A model generated the notes under the pieces. The model ran no database searches and was not told the DNA's origin. It worked only from the letters and a program-made list of their open reading frames with translations. 64,000 bases of DNA from Bradyrhizobium zhanjiangense (GTDB taxonomy: Bacteria; Pseudomonadota; Alphaproteobacteria; Rhizobiales; Xanthobacteraceae). The stretch is taken from positions 8,391,001 to 8,455,000 of the forward strand of contig NZ_CP022221.1 of assembly GCF_004114935.1 (NCBI RefSeq), in the 5' to 3' direction. Positions 16,590-26,534 of this stretch are shown here, piece after piece; position 1 is the stretch's first letter; each line of letters starts with the position of its first letter. The position numbers and the translations under genes were made by a program.

Positions 16590-16905
16590 GTCGAGAGCCT
16601 GGCGAGGACCAGCACGCAGTCAAGTAAGGCGCTACGCGGATCAGCAGTTAAGGCGAGGCCCGGTGTACCTAGGAGCCCGGGCCTCATAACCTCAGCAGCC
16701 TGACAAGAGGTTTTTCGGCTAAATGCGCAACCTACCGGCGATCGGAGCGAAGCGCTTTGATGTCGCCCAAAAAAACTGCCTCGCAGCGCAACATTGACGG
16801 AGCCGTCCGTAGTTGTAGGGCCGAGAGGGCAAGCTCTTGGCGTTACGTGTAATCGATCTTTGGCGTCTACTTCACATTGTATTTCGTGGATTTTCAGAAG
16901 GCTCC
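16590..16905. other. intergenic with one strong hairpin
   Basis: About 315 bp without a gene. It contains a perfect 9-bp hairpin, GAGGCCCGG (16655-16663) paired with CCGGGCCTC (16677-16685), with a 13-base loop but no T-run, so it may be a Rho-dependent end or an RNA structure. Nothing else recognised. Confidence 0.45.
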
Positions 16906-17079
16906 ATGAGCGTCAAAGCCGTAATGGCGACGATCCTCCACAACCAACTAACATCGCGCGGTGTGCATTCGCTGACGCCGTCCGATTACGAGGAGATAGT
17001 CGAAGAGTTGGTCGAACAGCTCAAAGAGCTGGAGCTTAGCTTGGCCGCGCGAGAAATAACCGAGAAGTCCGAGCGGTAA
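16906..17079 (+). CDS. 57-residue hypothetical protein
   Basis: ATG 16906 after AGAAGG. MSVKAVMATILHNQLTSRGV is followed by a strongly acidic amphipathic helix (DYEEIVEELVEQLKELELSL). Cytoplasmic, unknown function. A longer reading from an upstream non-ATG start adds only a hydrophobic stretch with no support. Confidence 0.5.
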   Translation: MSVKAVMATILHNQLTSRGVHSLTPSDYEEIVEELVEQLKELELSLAAREITEKSER

Positions 17080-17193
17080 TAGTCAGAGACACAATCGCGA
17101 AGCACTCGCCCCACAGACTGCTCATAAATCGCGACCGTTCGGCCACTTTGGTTGACCGTGAGCGACAAACCCAGGGTCTCAGCCGGCCATCCG

Positions 17194-17604
17194 TTATGTC
17201 ATGCTGCCGGGCATGAAGCAGCGGATGTCGATCCGCACCGGACCGCCCATCGGGCTTATGTAGACCGGCCACACCATCGTCCGGCCAACTCGATTCGGTT
17301 CTTTGATCACGGCGTCATCCGGAACGTCCCACCATTGGCCTTCGATGCGGACGCGATAATGCCCGCCTTTTGCTTCCCAATCGACGTCTGCCAACGCCGT
17401 CCCGTCAGCGTCGGAACAACAGGGGCCTTTGCCTGAGCGGAGGCTGTCGAACCAGCCTTTGAGAGGAGAGTTCGCGTATCGGCCATCGAGATCCCGGGCG
17501 GCCGCTTTGTGAAGTGTTAAAGTGGGGGCAGCGAGAACGAGTGGCAGGATAGAGGCGACAAAAATCATCCAGTCTCGTATTCCTGATTCTTCAGGCGCGG
17601 TCAT
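17194..17604 (-). CDS. secreted hypothetical protein
   Basis: 136 residues. After a short charged start it has a hydrophobic signal (WMIFVASILPLVLAAPTLTL). The mature part contains SLRSGKGPCCSDADGTALAD, GGHYRVRIEGQWWDVPDDAV and VWPVYISPMGGPVRIDIRCF with three cysteines. This exported protein type recurs in Bradyrhizobium with no assigned function. No neighbour on the same strand within 300 bp, so probably transcribed alone. Confidence 0.65.
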   Translation of the reverse strand: MTAPEESGIRDWMIFVASILPLVLAAPTLTLHKAAARDLDGRYANSPLKGWFDSLRSGKGPCCSDADGTALADVDWEAKGGHYRVRIEGQWWDVPDDAVIKEPNRVGRTMVWPVYISPMGGPVRIDIRCFMPGSMT

Positions 17605-17861
17605 TGCTTTATGCCTCTCGAAAATGCCGAGGAGGATGACGGCAGCACCAACGCAGCGGCTTCGCGTGAAAGCCCGCTATCTGGACTACATGAACGAGCC
17701 GTCATCAAGGTCGACGTTTGTCCTTTGCAATTCCCCTCTGCAAAACTAATGCCAAACCAAAATGGAGCCGGCGTTAAGAAAAACGAGCGACTAGTTGGCG
17801 TCACGGCCGCAAGAATGGTGACGACTGAGATCTGACCGGCGCGAGACCTGCGCAAAACCTA
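17605..17861. other. intergenic, nothing recognised
   Basis: About 250 bp between two minus-strand genes, ending at the terminator at 17862. Short open frames exist on both strands, but none has a ribosome site or recognisable sequence. Confidence 0.4.
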
Positions 17862-17887
17862 AGAGCCGCCCCGGCGGGAGCGGCTCT
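17862..17887 (-). terminator. likely terminator of the SMP-30 gene
   Basis: AGAGCCGC / GCGGCTCT form a perfect 8-bp stem 32 bp beyond the stop at 17919; on the minus strand it is followed by TAGGTTTT. The T-run is imperfect. Confidence 0.55.
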
Positions 17888-17918
17888 CTTTCTAAGATTG
17901 GCTGGGTTATCGCTGGCC

Positions 17919-19073
17919 TTACGGCTTCATAGAGCCCTGCACACTGGTGTAGACGGCATAGAGCGACGTCGAGCCACAGATGTACAGCCGGTTTCGTTGC
18001 TGACCGCCGAAGCACAGATTGGCGACAGTTTCGGGTATGTGGATCTTGCCGAGCAGTTCGCCGGCGGGAGTATAGCAACGCACGCCGTCCTCATTCGGGT
18101 CGCCCCAACCGACGGAAAGCCAAACTCGACCGTCGGTGTCAGTGCGCACGCCATCCGTAATGCTCGGCTTCGGCATGTCCGCAAAGACCTTGCTGTTCGA
18201 GACCTTTCCGGCGCTCACATCCAGGTCGAAGGAGCGGATCTGCGACGGATTGTTGGGCCCATCGGTGAAGCCGGTGTCGATGACATAGAGCTTCTTCTCG
18301 TCAGGCGAGAGCGCAATGCCGTTGGGCTCAACGAAGTCATCGACCACAACCTTGATATCACCAGACTTCGGATCGACCCGGTAGACGTTGCGCTTTTCCT
18401 GCTCCGGCTCGGCTTTGACGCCCTCGTAATAACCGCCGATCCCGTAGACCGGATCGGTGAACCAGATCGCACCGTCCGAAGTGACGACTGCGTCGTTCGG
18501 TGAGTTCAGCCTCTTGCCATTGTATTTGTCGGCGATGATCGTGATGGATCCGTCGAGTTCGGTCCGGGTCACCCGTCGCCCGCTGTGTTCGCAAGTAATC
18601 AGGCGTCCTTCCCGATCAATGGTGTTGCCGTTCGAATTCATCGAAGGCTGGCGATAGACGCTGACGTGTCCGTCATCCTCGGAAAACCGCATGATGCGGT
18701 TGTTGGGAATGTCACTGAACAGCACGTAACGCCCGGCCGCGAAGTAGACCGGGCCCTCGGCCCAACGGAATCCGGTCGCGACGCGCTCAACCGCCATAGT
18801 GCCGGCGAAGGCCGGGAAATCGGGGGGCCCGAACGATGGTGGCCCCTTCTTGGCAGATTCCAGATGGGAGTCCGGATAGCGGCCGCCGGGCAGCGGCCCC
18901 AAGGGCAACGGCTCGCTCGCCGTTGTTGGAGCGCCCGTTTGGCCGAGCGGCGGCGCGGTCGCCGCGGAGGCCGCCTTCACGCTCACGGCGGTTGTGGCGA
19001 GCGCTGCCGCACCCTTGATGATGCTGCGGCGATTGAGGGTTTGCGTGTAGGGAATGGACAGTGGAGTTGTCAT
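17919..19073 (-). CDS. SMP-30/gluconolactonase-like exported protein
   Basis: 384 residues. A Tat-type leader (LNRRSIIKGAAALATTAVSV) precedes a six-bladed beta-propeller of the SMP-30/gluconolactonase/LRE family. Family motifs seen are ATGFRWAEGPVYFAAGRYVL, FSDIPNNRIMRF, SNGNTIDREGRLITCEHSGR, LNSPNDAVVTSDGAIWFTDP (Asn/Asp metal ligands) and KLYVIDTGFTDG. Members hydrolyse aldonolactones or related esters using one divalent metal. It would act in the periplasm; the substrate is unknown. Complete at both ends. Confidence 0.9.
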   Translation of the reverse strand: MTTPLSIPYTQTLNRRSIIKGAAALATTAVSVKAASAATAPPLGQTGAPTTASEPLPLGPLPGGRYPDSHLESAKKGPPSFGPPDFPAFAGTMAVERVATGFRWAEGPVYFAAGRYVLFSDIPNNRIMRFSEDDGHVSVYRQPSMNSNGNTIDREGRLITCEHSGRRVTRTELDGSITIIADKYNGKRLNSPNDAVVTSDGAIWFTDPVYGIGGYYEGVKAEPEQEKRNVYRVDPKSGDIKVVVDDFVEPNGIALSPDEKKLYVIDTGFTDGPNNPSQIRSFDLDVSAGKVSNSKVFADMPKPSITDGVRTDTDGRVWLSVGWGDPNEDGVRCYTPAGELLGKIHIPETVANLCFGGQQRNRLYICGSTSLYAVYTSVQGSMKP

Positions 19074-19264
19074 GGTTTCCTCCCATCGATGGGAGGATCA
19101 AACAACCCCGGAAAGACCGAGTTCCAAAACTAGATCGCCTCAGCTCGGGGCGCCGTGCCGACGCCCTAACACAGGAAACGCGCATCGCTCGCCAGCACAC
19201 ACCGACCTTTAGCGAATGTCAGCTCGGGGAATTCGGCTGCGCGTCCGAGGGCAGACAAAACAAA

Positions 19265-19292
19265 GGCCCCGACGATGTTGCACGTCGGGGCC
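19265..19292 (-). terminator. Rho-independent terminator (minus strand)
   Basis: GGCCCCGACG / CGTCGGGGCC form a perfect 10-bp stem with an 8-base loop. On the minus strand it is followed by TTTGTTTTG. It lies downstream of the broken M41-like gene. Confidence 0.7.
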
Positions 19293-19350
19293 CTTCAAGA
19301 TCATCGGGCCGGTTACATCCGCCGCGCCTTCTGATCGTTGATGTCGCCGA

Positions 19351-19970
19351 TTACCGCATTCGATCTGGTGCAGAACATGGCAATGCTGCGGCATCAGCAT
19401 GATCACATGCGGCACGAAAGCGCTCGGCCGCCAGCTCGCCCTTGCGCCACTCGGCGCGGCGTTTACGCTCCTTCGCCAACACCTTACGCGCCTCCACGTC
19501 CCAGATAATCTTGTCATCTCAGTCCAGCGTGCGCTTGATACGCAGCACGATGGACCGCACCATCAGAACGTCGCCATACGGCATCAGCAGGTCGCGCGCC
19601 GCGATATCGCAATGCGCGATGAAGCTCTCGACGGCATCCTCACTCTTGCAGAAGAGCAGCGCCAGTTCGCGGGCCTGACGCAGATCATCGACGGCAGACT
19701 GGCTATCGTCATCGCCCAACAGCATACGCTCAGCAGCCCGACCGGCTGCCAGCTCGATACAATGGCCGTACACGCTCGCAAAGACATCCGAAACCGAACC
19801 GATATCCTCGCCGGGCTTCGGCATTACAGGATGCGATGGCCTCCCGAATATCCGAGGCATCGCCACGACCTTCCGCAAGTGCCTCCTCGTGGCCCTCGCC
19901 CCATACGCGGCCCTCAAATCCGGTGCCGTGATCAACGGTCGCCCCATTGACCTGAAAACCGCTTCCGGCC
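19351..19970 (-). pseudogene. FtsH-like (peptidase M41-type) protein, broken
   Basis: The main frame reads HCIELAAGRAAERMLLGDDD, then SQSAVDDLRQARELALLFCK and AHCDIAARDLLMPYGDVLMV. This matches the AARAAE...G...DL..A..LA pattern of the M41/FtsH protease C-terminal domain. A TGA interrupts it at IKRTLD, after which the same frame continues DKIIWDVEARKVLAKERKRR to 19351. Upstream, another frame (GTGFEGRVWGEGHEEALAEG) belongs to the same gene, so a frameshift near 19830 is also present. The HEAGH zinc site is absent. Its front end abuts the C-terminus of the next gene, suggesting a deletion join. Confidence 0.6.
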
Positions 19971-20582
19971 GTCGAAGTCGCGATAATGCGAGCTGCGCAG
20001 CATAAACACGGTCATCGTGGGCGGGGGCTCGGTCGCCGACGCGACCGACGCAGGGGCGGGCTCACCCGGGATCGCCTGCCGATGCTCCCGGATCGCCTCG
20101 GGCATTGCCTTCAGCTCCGCCAGTGCGAAGTTGGCGGCAACCTCGATTTGACCCATGGTGTTCTGAACGAAGCTCGCCATTTCGCGGCTCTCGAAATGCC
20201 GGTGGCCGATCTCGGACAAGGCGGCGGCGAGCATGCGCGACTGGTCGAGATAACCCGCCAACGCCGCCTCAATGGCGCTCACCTGCTTGGCGAGTTTGTC
20301 CCGCGACGAGGCGCGCATGATGCGCTCGCGTTCGGCGGCGAGCTGGCGCTCGGCTTCCGCCTTGTCCTGTGCCAGGACAGCGAGAGCATCGTCGAGGGCC
20401 GCCAGCGAGGACATTGCTTTGTACACGACACGCTGCAAGTCGTCGAGGGAACGTTGATCGTGAAGATCGCCCGCCGGCGTGGACTGCGTTTGAGGAGGCA
20501 GCGAACCTCCAGAATGGACTGCCAGCCCAGTGCCAGCGGCAAGAACAGCTATTGCTATCGCAGCGAGATATTGAGTCCTCAT
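19932..20582 (-). CDS. exported coiled-coil protein, 3' end probably truncated
   Basis: 216 residues. Signal peptide MRTQYLAAIAIAVLAAGTGL; then a long helical, coiled-coil segment, residues ~45-130 (DDALAVLAQDKAEAERQLAA, RMLAAALSEIGHRHFESREM). The end, MTVFMLRSSHYRDFDGRKRF then SGQWGDR, looks like a fragment of a separate conserved motif that stops abruptly where the M41 pseudogene begins. I infer a deletion fused the two genes. Function unknown. Confidence 0.55.
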   Translation of the reverse strand: MRTQYLAAIAIAVLAAGTGLAVHSGGSLPPQTQSTPAGDLHDQRSLDDLQRVVYKAMSSLAALDDALAVLAQDKAEAERQLAAERERIMRASSRDKLAKQVSAIEAALAGYLDQSRMLAAALSEIGHRHFESREMASFVQNTMGQIEVAANFALAELKAMPEAIREHRQAIPGEPAPASVASATEPPPTMTVFMLRSSHYRDFDGRKRFSGQWGDR

Positions 20583-20655
20583 GGCGATGGTCCTGTCATC
20601 ACCCCATAACTAGCCGGACAGTCTCAGAAATGGTTCCCGAGCCGCCTAGAGGCCC

Positions 20656-20925
20656 TCAAGCATGGCTTTGCTTGCGCAGCTTAATCAGTGGCTGGTACTC
20701 AGGTTAGTTGTGCCAAGCGGCCAGTGAGTGCTGGTCAGGAAATTCGATGACGACGACGCGCTGCGGCTCCCAATGGCCGCCTTCCGGGAACTGATGCGCG
20801 TTACCCTTTGTCAGATACCGCCCACCGTATTTGTCGATCATAGGTCCAACCTTGATCCGATATTCTTCAAATATAGCGGGCTCCGTGATGATGTGATGTG
20901 TTCAGCGACAGGTAAGCCTTTGGCA
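20656..20925 (-). pseudogene. DUF1330 protein with in-frame stop
   Basis: In one minus-strand frame: IFEEYRIKVGPMIDKYGGRY, then LTKGNAHQFPEGGHWEPQRV, VVIEFPDQHSLAAWHN, a TAA stop (20704-20706), then PEYQPLIKLRKQSHA and the natural stop at 20656. This is the ferredoxin-like DUF1330 domain (GGRYL.....EG.W.P.R.VVIEFP) nearly complete, killed by one nonsense codon; the first ~15 residues are also out of frame (PKAYLSLNT). Confidence 0.75.
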
Positions 20926-21351
20926 GAGGCCAGTCTCCGCTTTGATTCGCATGCCGGAAAATTATCACGCCCACCAGCCCACCAGCGGCAGGGTCAGCGC
21001 CCGGTATTGCGCGATACAAAATGTCGTTGCGGGGACGCGCGACTGCCCGCCTGACAATATCTTACGACCTTGTTTCCCAATCTTGCCTCGCGCAAGCGAC
21101 CGCCGGCGAGTTCGCTGGACATGGGGCTAATCCGGAGTGAGCGGCTTGCGTAATGGTCAATATTTCGGCCGTAATTGGCCAAGCTCCCAAAATGATTTCA
21201 TTCCATAGGGGATCTCCGCGCGCAGGCAGCGAGGTTCACTAGCCGCGGTCGCCCACCGCTCCACTCACTCGCTGCGCGTTCGCTCTTTCTTCGTGTGTGA
21301 TACCTTTGTGTAGTGTACGATTGTTCGGACATCGAGAGCGAGCGCCAGGCC
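20926..21351. other. intergenic upstream of the cyclase gene
   Basis: About 420 bp with no recognisable gene. It must carry the promoter of the large cyclase gene, but no clear -35/-10 pair or repeat was identified. Confidence 0.35.
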
Positions 21352-24300
21352 ATGAGAGGCGTCACGGAGTGGCTCGAGTCAATCGGCTTATCGGAGTACG
21401 CCCAGCGCTTCGCCGAAAACGGCATTGACCTCTCGGTCGTCCGCGACCTGACAGAACAGGATCTAAAGGAGCTGGGCGTCCTGCTAGGTCATCGGCGCAA
21501 GCTGGTTCGCGCCATCGCAGAGCTTGATGACGAAGTTAGGCCTCCGGCTAAAGCAGAGCTTTACCTGAGCCGACCGGATGAGGGCGAGCGGCGTTATCTT
21601 ACAGTTATGTTTTGTGACTTGGTTGGCTCCACTGCCCTTGCGGCGCGATTGGACCCGGAGGATATGCGAACGCTGATTGGCGCGTATCACAGCTGCATCA
21701 CCGAAGTCATAAGCCGCTATCAGGGAAAGATAGCCCGTTACATGGGCGACGGGGTGCTGATCTATTTCGGCTATCCGAAAGCGCATGAGGATGATGCCGA
21801 ACAGGCTGTGCGCGCCGCCCTTGCAATCATTGATGCCGTAGCGAGCGTCCGGAATGTCGCCGCTGCCCTGGAGGTTCGCGTCGGCATTGCGACAGGCACT
21901 GTGGTGGTCACCGAGCTTCTGATTGGGAGTGTTCCGGCGGAGCAAGCAGTTGTTGGTGAGACGCCGAACCTCGCCGCGCGACTACAAACGATGGCCGAGC
22001 CAGGATCTGTGTTGATCTGCGCGAGGACGCGCCGGCTCGCCGGGGGGGAGTTCGAGTACTGCGAGCTAGATCCCGTCGTGCTGAAAGGCTGGGCGGAGCC
22101 GGTCCGGGCCTATCAGGTGCTGCGGACTAGCGGTGTCGAGAGCCGATTCGAGGCGATGCACACCACCAAGCTGCCACCGTTGTTCGGGCGTGACGAGGAG
22201 ATGGAGCTGTTGTTACGCCGCTGGCGACAAGCTGTACAGGAAGAAGGTCGGGTGGTGACACTTACCGGCGAGCCAGGTATCGGCAAGTCCCACATTGCGT
22301 CGGCGCTTAACGAGCGGCTTCAGGGTGAATCCCACGCCACCCTGCGCTATTTCTGCTCCGAGCATCATACCCACAGCGCATTGTTCCCGTTCATCAGCCA
22401 ACTCGAACGTGCTGCCGGATTTAAGCACAGCGACTCGCCTCAGGAGAAGCTATCCAAGCTGGACGCTCTGTTGGCGCAATCCACACGTAATCCCGAACAC
22501 TTGGCAGTCTTGGCAAAGTTGTTGGTGCTGCCGGCGGATGATCACCACCGGCTGCAGGACCTCACTCCACAAAAACGTAAAGAGAAGACCTTCGCAGCAC
22601 TATTGGCCCAGCTTGATGGATTAGCGGCGAGGCAGCCGGTCTTACTCATTTTCGAAGATGTACATTGGATTGATCCAACCTCGCTTGAGCTGCTCGCAGC
22701 TACGGTGGAGCATGTGCCGCAGCTTAGGGCACTGGTGCTGATCACGGCGAGAGCCGAATTCACTCCCCCCTGGCCGAGTTATCCTCACACCACCATCATC
22801 CCGCTCACCCGACTTAGCCGATATAACGGTACAGCGTTGGTCCTGCAGGTGACCGGAGGCAAAACCCTCCCCAAGGAGATAATGGAGCATATTCTCGCAC
22901 ACACCGATGGCGTGCCCCTATTTGTCGAGGAATTAACGAAGATGGTGTTGGAAGGCGGGCTTTTGCGAGAGCGTGACGGGGAATATGTTCTTGAGGGGCC
23001 TCTGCCGTCATTCGCAATCCCAACCACCTTGCAGGCTTCGCTGATGGCCCGCCTTGATCGGTTGTCACCGGTGCGGGATGTGGCTCAAATCGGTGCTGTC
23101 GCGGGGAGAGAATTTCACTACGAGCTTGTGAGCGCCGTCGCCGGGCTGCCGAAGCAGAGGTTGGACGAAGCTCTTGATCAGTTGGTCCGTTCGGAACTGA
23201 TGTTCTGCAGGGGTGAAAATCCACACGCGGTATACACTTTCAAGCACGCTTTGGTGCGAGACGCCGCATATGCTGGGCTCCTGAAGAGCCGCCGCGTGCA
23301 TCTGCACGCCGCTATCGCGAAGGCGCTCGAGCAGAAATTCCCCGAAGCTGTACGAACGCAGCCCGAGATTATTGCATACCACTATACTCAGGCGAAGAAT
23401 CACGATCGGGCCTTACACTACTGGTACGAAGCAGGCAAACAGTCAGCGGCTCGCTCGGCGCACAATGAAGCGGTCCGTCACCTGAAGCAAGGGTTGGATC
23501 AGATTCCGCAGATCGACGACCCGATGCTACGCAACAAGTCGGAGTTGCTGCTTCAGATAACACTCGGCAACGCTCTCCGGGCAACTAAGGGTTGGAGCAC
23601 TGACAGCGTGAAGCATGCGTACACGCGAGCGCTTCAACTCTGCAAAGAGAGTGGGCTTGACGAACATGTCTTGCCTGCGATCTTTGGTTTATGGACGTGG
23701 AACTTCGTTCACGCATCGCTTGGTGAAGCTCAAGCCCTTGCAGAACATTTGCTGGTTAGTGCCGAGAGGGCGGATAACTCGGTTTTCAGGGTTCTTGCCC
23801 ACGAGGCTGTAGGGTTTACCTTGTTTGCACAGGGGAAATTTGCCGATGCTCACGCGGAGCTAGAACGTAGTCTTAGCCTCTGTGAGGACAGTAAGGCTGC
23901 GGAATATCTTGACCTGTCAGCGCAAGACCCCCGAGTTCATGTCCGGGTATACGACGGCATGACACTCTGCTTGCTCGGTCTTCCGGATCGAGCCTTGCGA
24001 ACGTGCACCGAAGCTCGCCGATACGTAGATGCATCTCAACATCCCTTCAGTGAGGCAATCGTACGAACGATAAGCCTTCGGGTGCATCAGCTTCGCGGCG
24101 ATGCCGCCGCTGTTGCAGGTGAGGCGAACGCCGCCGTTGCATTCTGCAAAGAACATGAGTTCGCGCACTATCTGGCTATGGCCCTTATTTTGCGCGGATG
24201 GGCAAGCGCTTACCAAGGCAACTTTGAGAAAGGTCTCGCCGAAATTCAGGAAGGCTTGGAACAAGAACGCGCCACTGGCGCGCTATTATTTGAGTCTTAC

Positions 24301-24696
24301 GCTTTGGGCCTATCGGCGGATGCATGCATAGAGCACGGACACTATGCGAAAGCGCTCGGCTTTTTGAGACAGGCGCAATTGAGGCTTACTGAGGAGAGTT
24401 CCGAACGCTTCTACGCGGCTGAGATATATCGTTTGTTCGCCGAAGCCTACCTGCGATCGAACCAGGACTTGGATCAGGCGGAGTACTATTTTTCTAAAGG
24501 CCTTGATGTTGCGCGCGAACAGAAAGCGAAGTCCCTGGAACTTAGACTTTGTTTGAGCATGTGTGACCTGAGCGAACTGAGACACAACGCAGACAAGTGT
24601 CGCTTACAACTCGGCGAGATTTACGGATCGTTTAGCGAAGGTTTTGAAACTCCGGACCTTGTCAGAGCCAAGGCAAGATTAGAAAGCGCTTGGTAA
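21352..24696 (+). CDS. SAM domain-adenylate/guanylate cyclase-ATPase-TPR protein
   Basis: 1114 residues from ATG 21352 (a GTG at 21313 is upstream in frame). Residues 1-55 are a SAM domain (WLESIGLSEYAQRFAENGID, LTEQDLKELGVLLGHRRKLV). Residues ~82-250 are a class III nucleotide cyclase: metal-binding Asp in VMFCDLVGSTALAARL and in ARYMGDGVLIYFGYP, plus EQAVVGETPNLAARLQ. Next is an STAND/AAA ATPase with Walker A LTGEPGIGKSHIA (~306) and Walker B VLLIFEDVHWID (~431). The last ~500 residues are TPR-like helical repeats. Such proteins are common in Bradyrhizobium and are thought to couple a signal bound by the repeats to cAMP synthesis. No membrane helix. Complete. Confidence 0.93.
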   Translation: MRGVTEWLESIGLSEYAQRFAENGIDLSVVRDLTEQDLKELGVLLGHRRKLVRAIAELDDEVRPPAKAELYLSRPDEGERRYLTVMFCDLVGSTALAARLDPEDMRTLIGAYHSCITEVISRYQGKIARYMGDGVLIYFGYPKAHEDDAEQAVRAALAIIDAVASVRNVAAALEVRVGIATGTVVVTELLIGSVPAEQAVVGETPNLAARLQTMAEPGSVLICARTRRLAGGEFEYCELDPVVLKGWAEPVRAYQVLRTSGVESRFEAMHTTKLPPLFGRDEEMELLLRRWRQAVQEEGRVVTLTGEPGIGKSHIASALNERLQGESHATLRYFCSEHHTHSALFPFISQLERAAGFKHSDSPQEKLSKLDALLAQSTRNPEHLAVLAKLLVLPADDHHRLQDLTPQKRKEKTFAALLAQLDGLAARQPVLLIFEDVHWIDPTSLELLAATVEHVPQLRALVLITARAEFTPPWPSYPHTTIIPLTRLSRYNGTALVLQVTGGKTLPKEIMEHILAHTDGVPLFVEELTKMVLEGGLLRERDGEYVLEGPLPSFAIPTTLQASLMARLDRLSPVRDVAQIGAVAGREFHYELVSAVAGLPKQRLDEALDQLVRSELMFCRGENPHAVYTFKHALVRDAAYAGLLKSRRVHLHAAIAKALEQKFPEAVRTQPEIIAYHYTQAKNHDRALHYWYEAGKQSAARSAHNEAVRHLKQGLDQIPQIDDPMLRNKSELLLQITLGNALRATKGWSTDSVKHAYTRALQLCKESGLDEHVLPAIFGLWTWNFVHASLGEAQALAEHLLVSAERADNSVFRVLAHEAVGFTLFAQGKFADAHAELERSLSLCEDSKAAEYLDLSAQDPRVHVRVYDGMTLCLLGLPDRALRTCTEARRYVDASQHPFSEAIVRTISLRVHQLRGDAAAVAGEANAAVAFCKEHEFAHYLAMALILRGWASAYQGNFEKGLAEIQEGLEQERATGALLFESYALGLSADACIEHGHYAKALGFLRQAQLRLTEESSERFYAAEIYRLFAEAYLRSNQDLDQAEYYFSKGLDVAREQKAKSLELRLCLSMCDLSELRHNADKCRLQLGEIYGSFSEGFETPDLVRAKARLESAW

Positions 24697-24793
24697 TGAT
24701 CAGCTTTGGACTTCTTTGGATCGAAATGCGAGCGGGAGAGGGCTTCTGGCGCAAAGCGGGCATCCTGCGGACACGCCACTTCTGCTGTGGGTC

Positions 24794-26344
24794 TTGGCCG
24801 TGTAAAAACGGCCTTACAGGACCATCAGTCTTGAAGCCAAAACTGGTCCGGTCTCAGGCCGCGATCGCGGCGATCAGCGGCCTGATCCCGAGGATATTCA
24901 TTGCTCGGGTCAGATTGTAGGCCAGAACCGAGAGGGCCATCTCGGCGGCTACCTTTGGGAGGGTTTTGGTCAGGAAGTGCGTTGCTCCCATGCGTGCCTT
25001 CATCGTGCCGAACGGGTGCTCGACAGTCTCGCGACGAAGGCGCATAGCGAGCGGGTTCGCATCGAGCCGCTGCTGCACGGTGTCGAGCAGATCCTCGTGC
25101 TCCCATCGCGTGATCCATCGCTCTGACCCGGGCGTACACTGGGGTTTGATCGAGCAATTCTTACAGGCGCTGGTCCAGTATCGCCGCAGCATCTTGTCGG
25201 CTTCTTCGTTTGTATAGCGATACGGCAATCGCTCCCCGGCCGGACAACGATAGGCGTCTTCCTCCGGCAAATAGACAAAGTCCTGCTTACCGAAGCGTCC
25301 GTCCGACTTGGCGCCCGAAGTCATCGGCTTAGGCAGAGTTACCGTGATGCCGGCCTCGTGGCAGGCGAGGATCTCCGGGCTGCTGAAGTAGCCGCGATCG
25401 GCAACGGCCTCGAGCGTCTCAGCCTTCAGAACAGCCTTCGCCTGCCTGGCCATATTGGCAAGTTGTGCCCGATCTGAGCCGCTGTTCGTCACCTCATGCG
25501 TGATGATCAGGTGATTGTCGGTATCGACGGCGACTTGGACATTGTAGCCGACAACGCCGGATCCGCGGCCACTGGTTGCCATCGAACGGCTATCCGGATC
25601 GGTCAGGGAGATTTGCTGATCCGGCGAAGCAAGCATCTGCTTCTCATAGGCAGCAAGCTTGCCCATCTCCCCCTTCAGCTTCGTCAGCTTCTCGGTAAGC
25701 CTCGTCACCTTCGCCGCCAGCGCCTCGCTCGGCTGCTGTCGGTCGGCCGTGTCAAGTTGGCTCAAATAGCGCGCGACGCTCTCCTCCAACTGAGCACGCC
25801 GCCGCTCCACCTTCGCGCGCGTGAAGTTCCTGTCCCGGTTGTTCACGGCCTTGAACTTGCTCCCATCGATGGCGACGCTCGCCGTCGTGAGAAGACCCAT
25901 CCCGCGGCAGAGCTCGACAAAACGCGCACAGACCTTACGCAGCCCGACGCTGTTGTCCTTGCGGAAGTCCGCGATCGTCTTGTGATCAGGAGCAAGCCAG
26001 CCACATCACCTCGATGTTCCGTCCAGCCTCTCGTTCCAGCCGCCGGCTTGACTGTACCCGGTTCAGATAGCCGTAGATGTAAAGCTTCAGGAGAACCGAG
26101 GGGTGATATGACGGCCGGCCGGTCGCCGCCGGCGCAACTCCGCCGAAGCACATCTCGGCCAGATCAAGCGCATCGACAAACTCGTCGATCGCGCGAACAG
26201 GGTTGTTCTCGTCAATGAAATCATCGAGGCATTCAGGCAACAGCGTCCGCTGCCCACGATCCGCCTCTTCAACGAAGCGCCTCATCGATTCCCCCAAAGA
26301 TCACAGGAGAATCATAACAGCAGCCCAGCGTTTTCACACAGCCA
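24794..26344 (-). mobile_element. IS1182-family element, copy 1 (inactivated)
   Basis: 1551 bp between inverted ends TGGCCGTGTAAAAACG (left) and TGGCTGTGTGAAAACG (right, reverse strand). GGGTC flanks both sides (24789-24793 and 26345-26349), a likely 5-bp target duplication. It is almost identical to copy 2 at 35413-36972. Compared with it, copy 1 lacks 8 bp near 25996 inside the transposase and 1 bp just before the gene. Inserted 93 bp after the cyclase stop. Confidence 0.85.
24854..26285 (-). pseudogene. IS1182-family transposase, frameshifted by an 8-bp deletion
   Basis: Start MRRFVEEADRGQRTLLPECL at 26285. The first ~93 residues (to RNIEVMWL) are in one frame; the 8-bp deletion then shifts it and the rest (from MGLLTTASVAIDGSKFKAVN to ILGIRPLIAAIAA) is in another. 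The second part holds the DDE core: Asp in VAIDGSKF, Asp in EAVADRGYFSSPEI, Glu near RRETVEHPFGTMKARMG. Also a CxxC...C cluster (TSACKNCSIKPQC). No single product can be made without slippage. Confidence 0.88.
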
Positions 26345-26534
26345 GGGTCATAAGCCGTCGATGACGGCGCCTTTGAGAAGGAACCAAAATTGATCTTGAT
26401 AAGAGGGGTTAAGAGTTCTTGATTGGACGTTGAAGTTCTAGTGAGCCCAAACAATACCAGGTCGATGAATACGCACACGCGAAATGACGCGAAGGGCCAT
26501 TTCCAGACTCATGCACGGCAGCATAGATCAGACG

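Noticed and set aside
16986..17168. 60-codon minus-strand frame reading MSLTVNQSGRTVAIYEQSVG
   Set aside because: The first half looks protein-like, but it overlaps the acidic 16906 gene antisense and its later part is Ser-rich noise; not enough to call.
17898..18503. 201-codon plus-strand frame opposite the SMP-30 gene
   Set aside because: Antisense shadow of a complete conserved protein.
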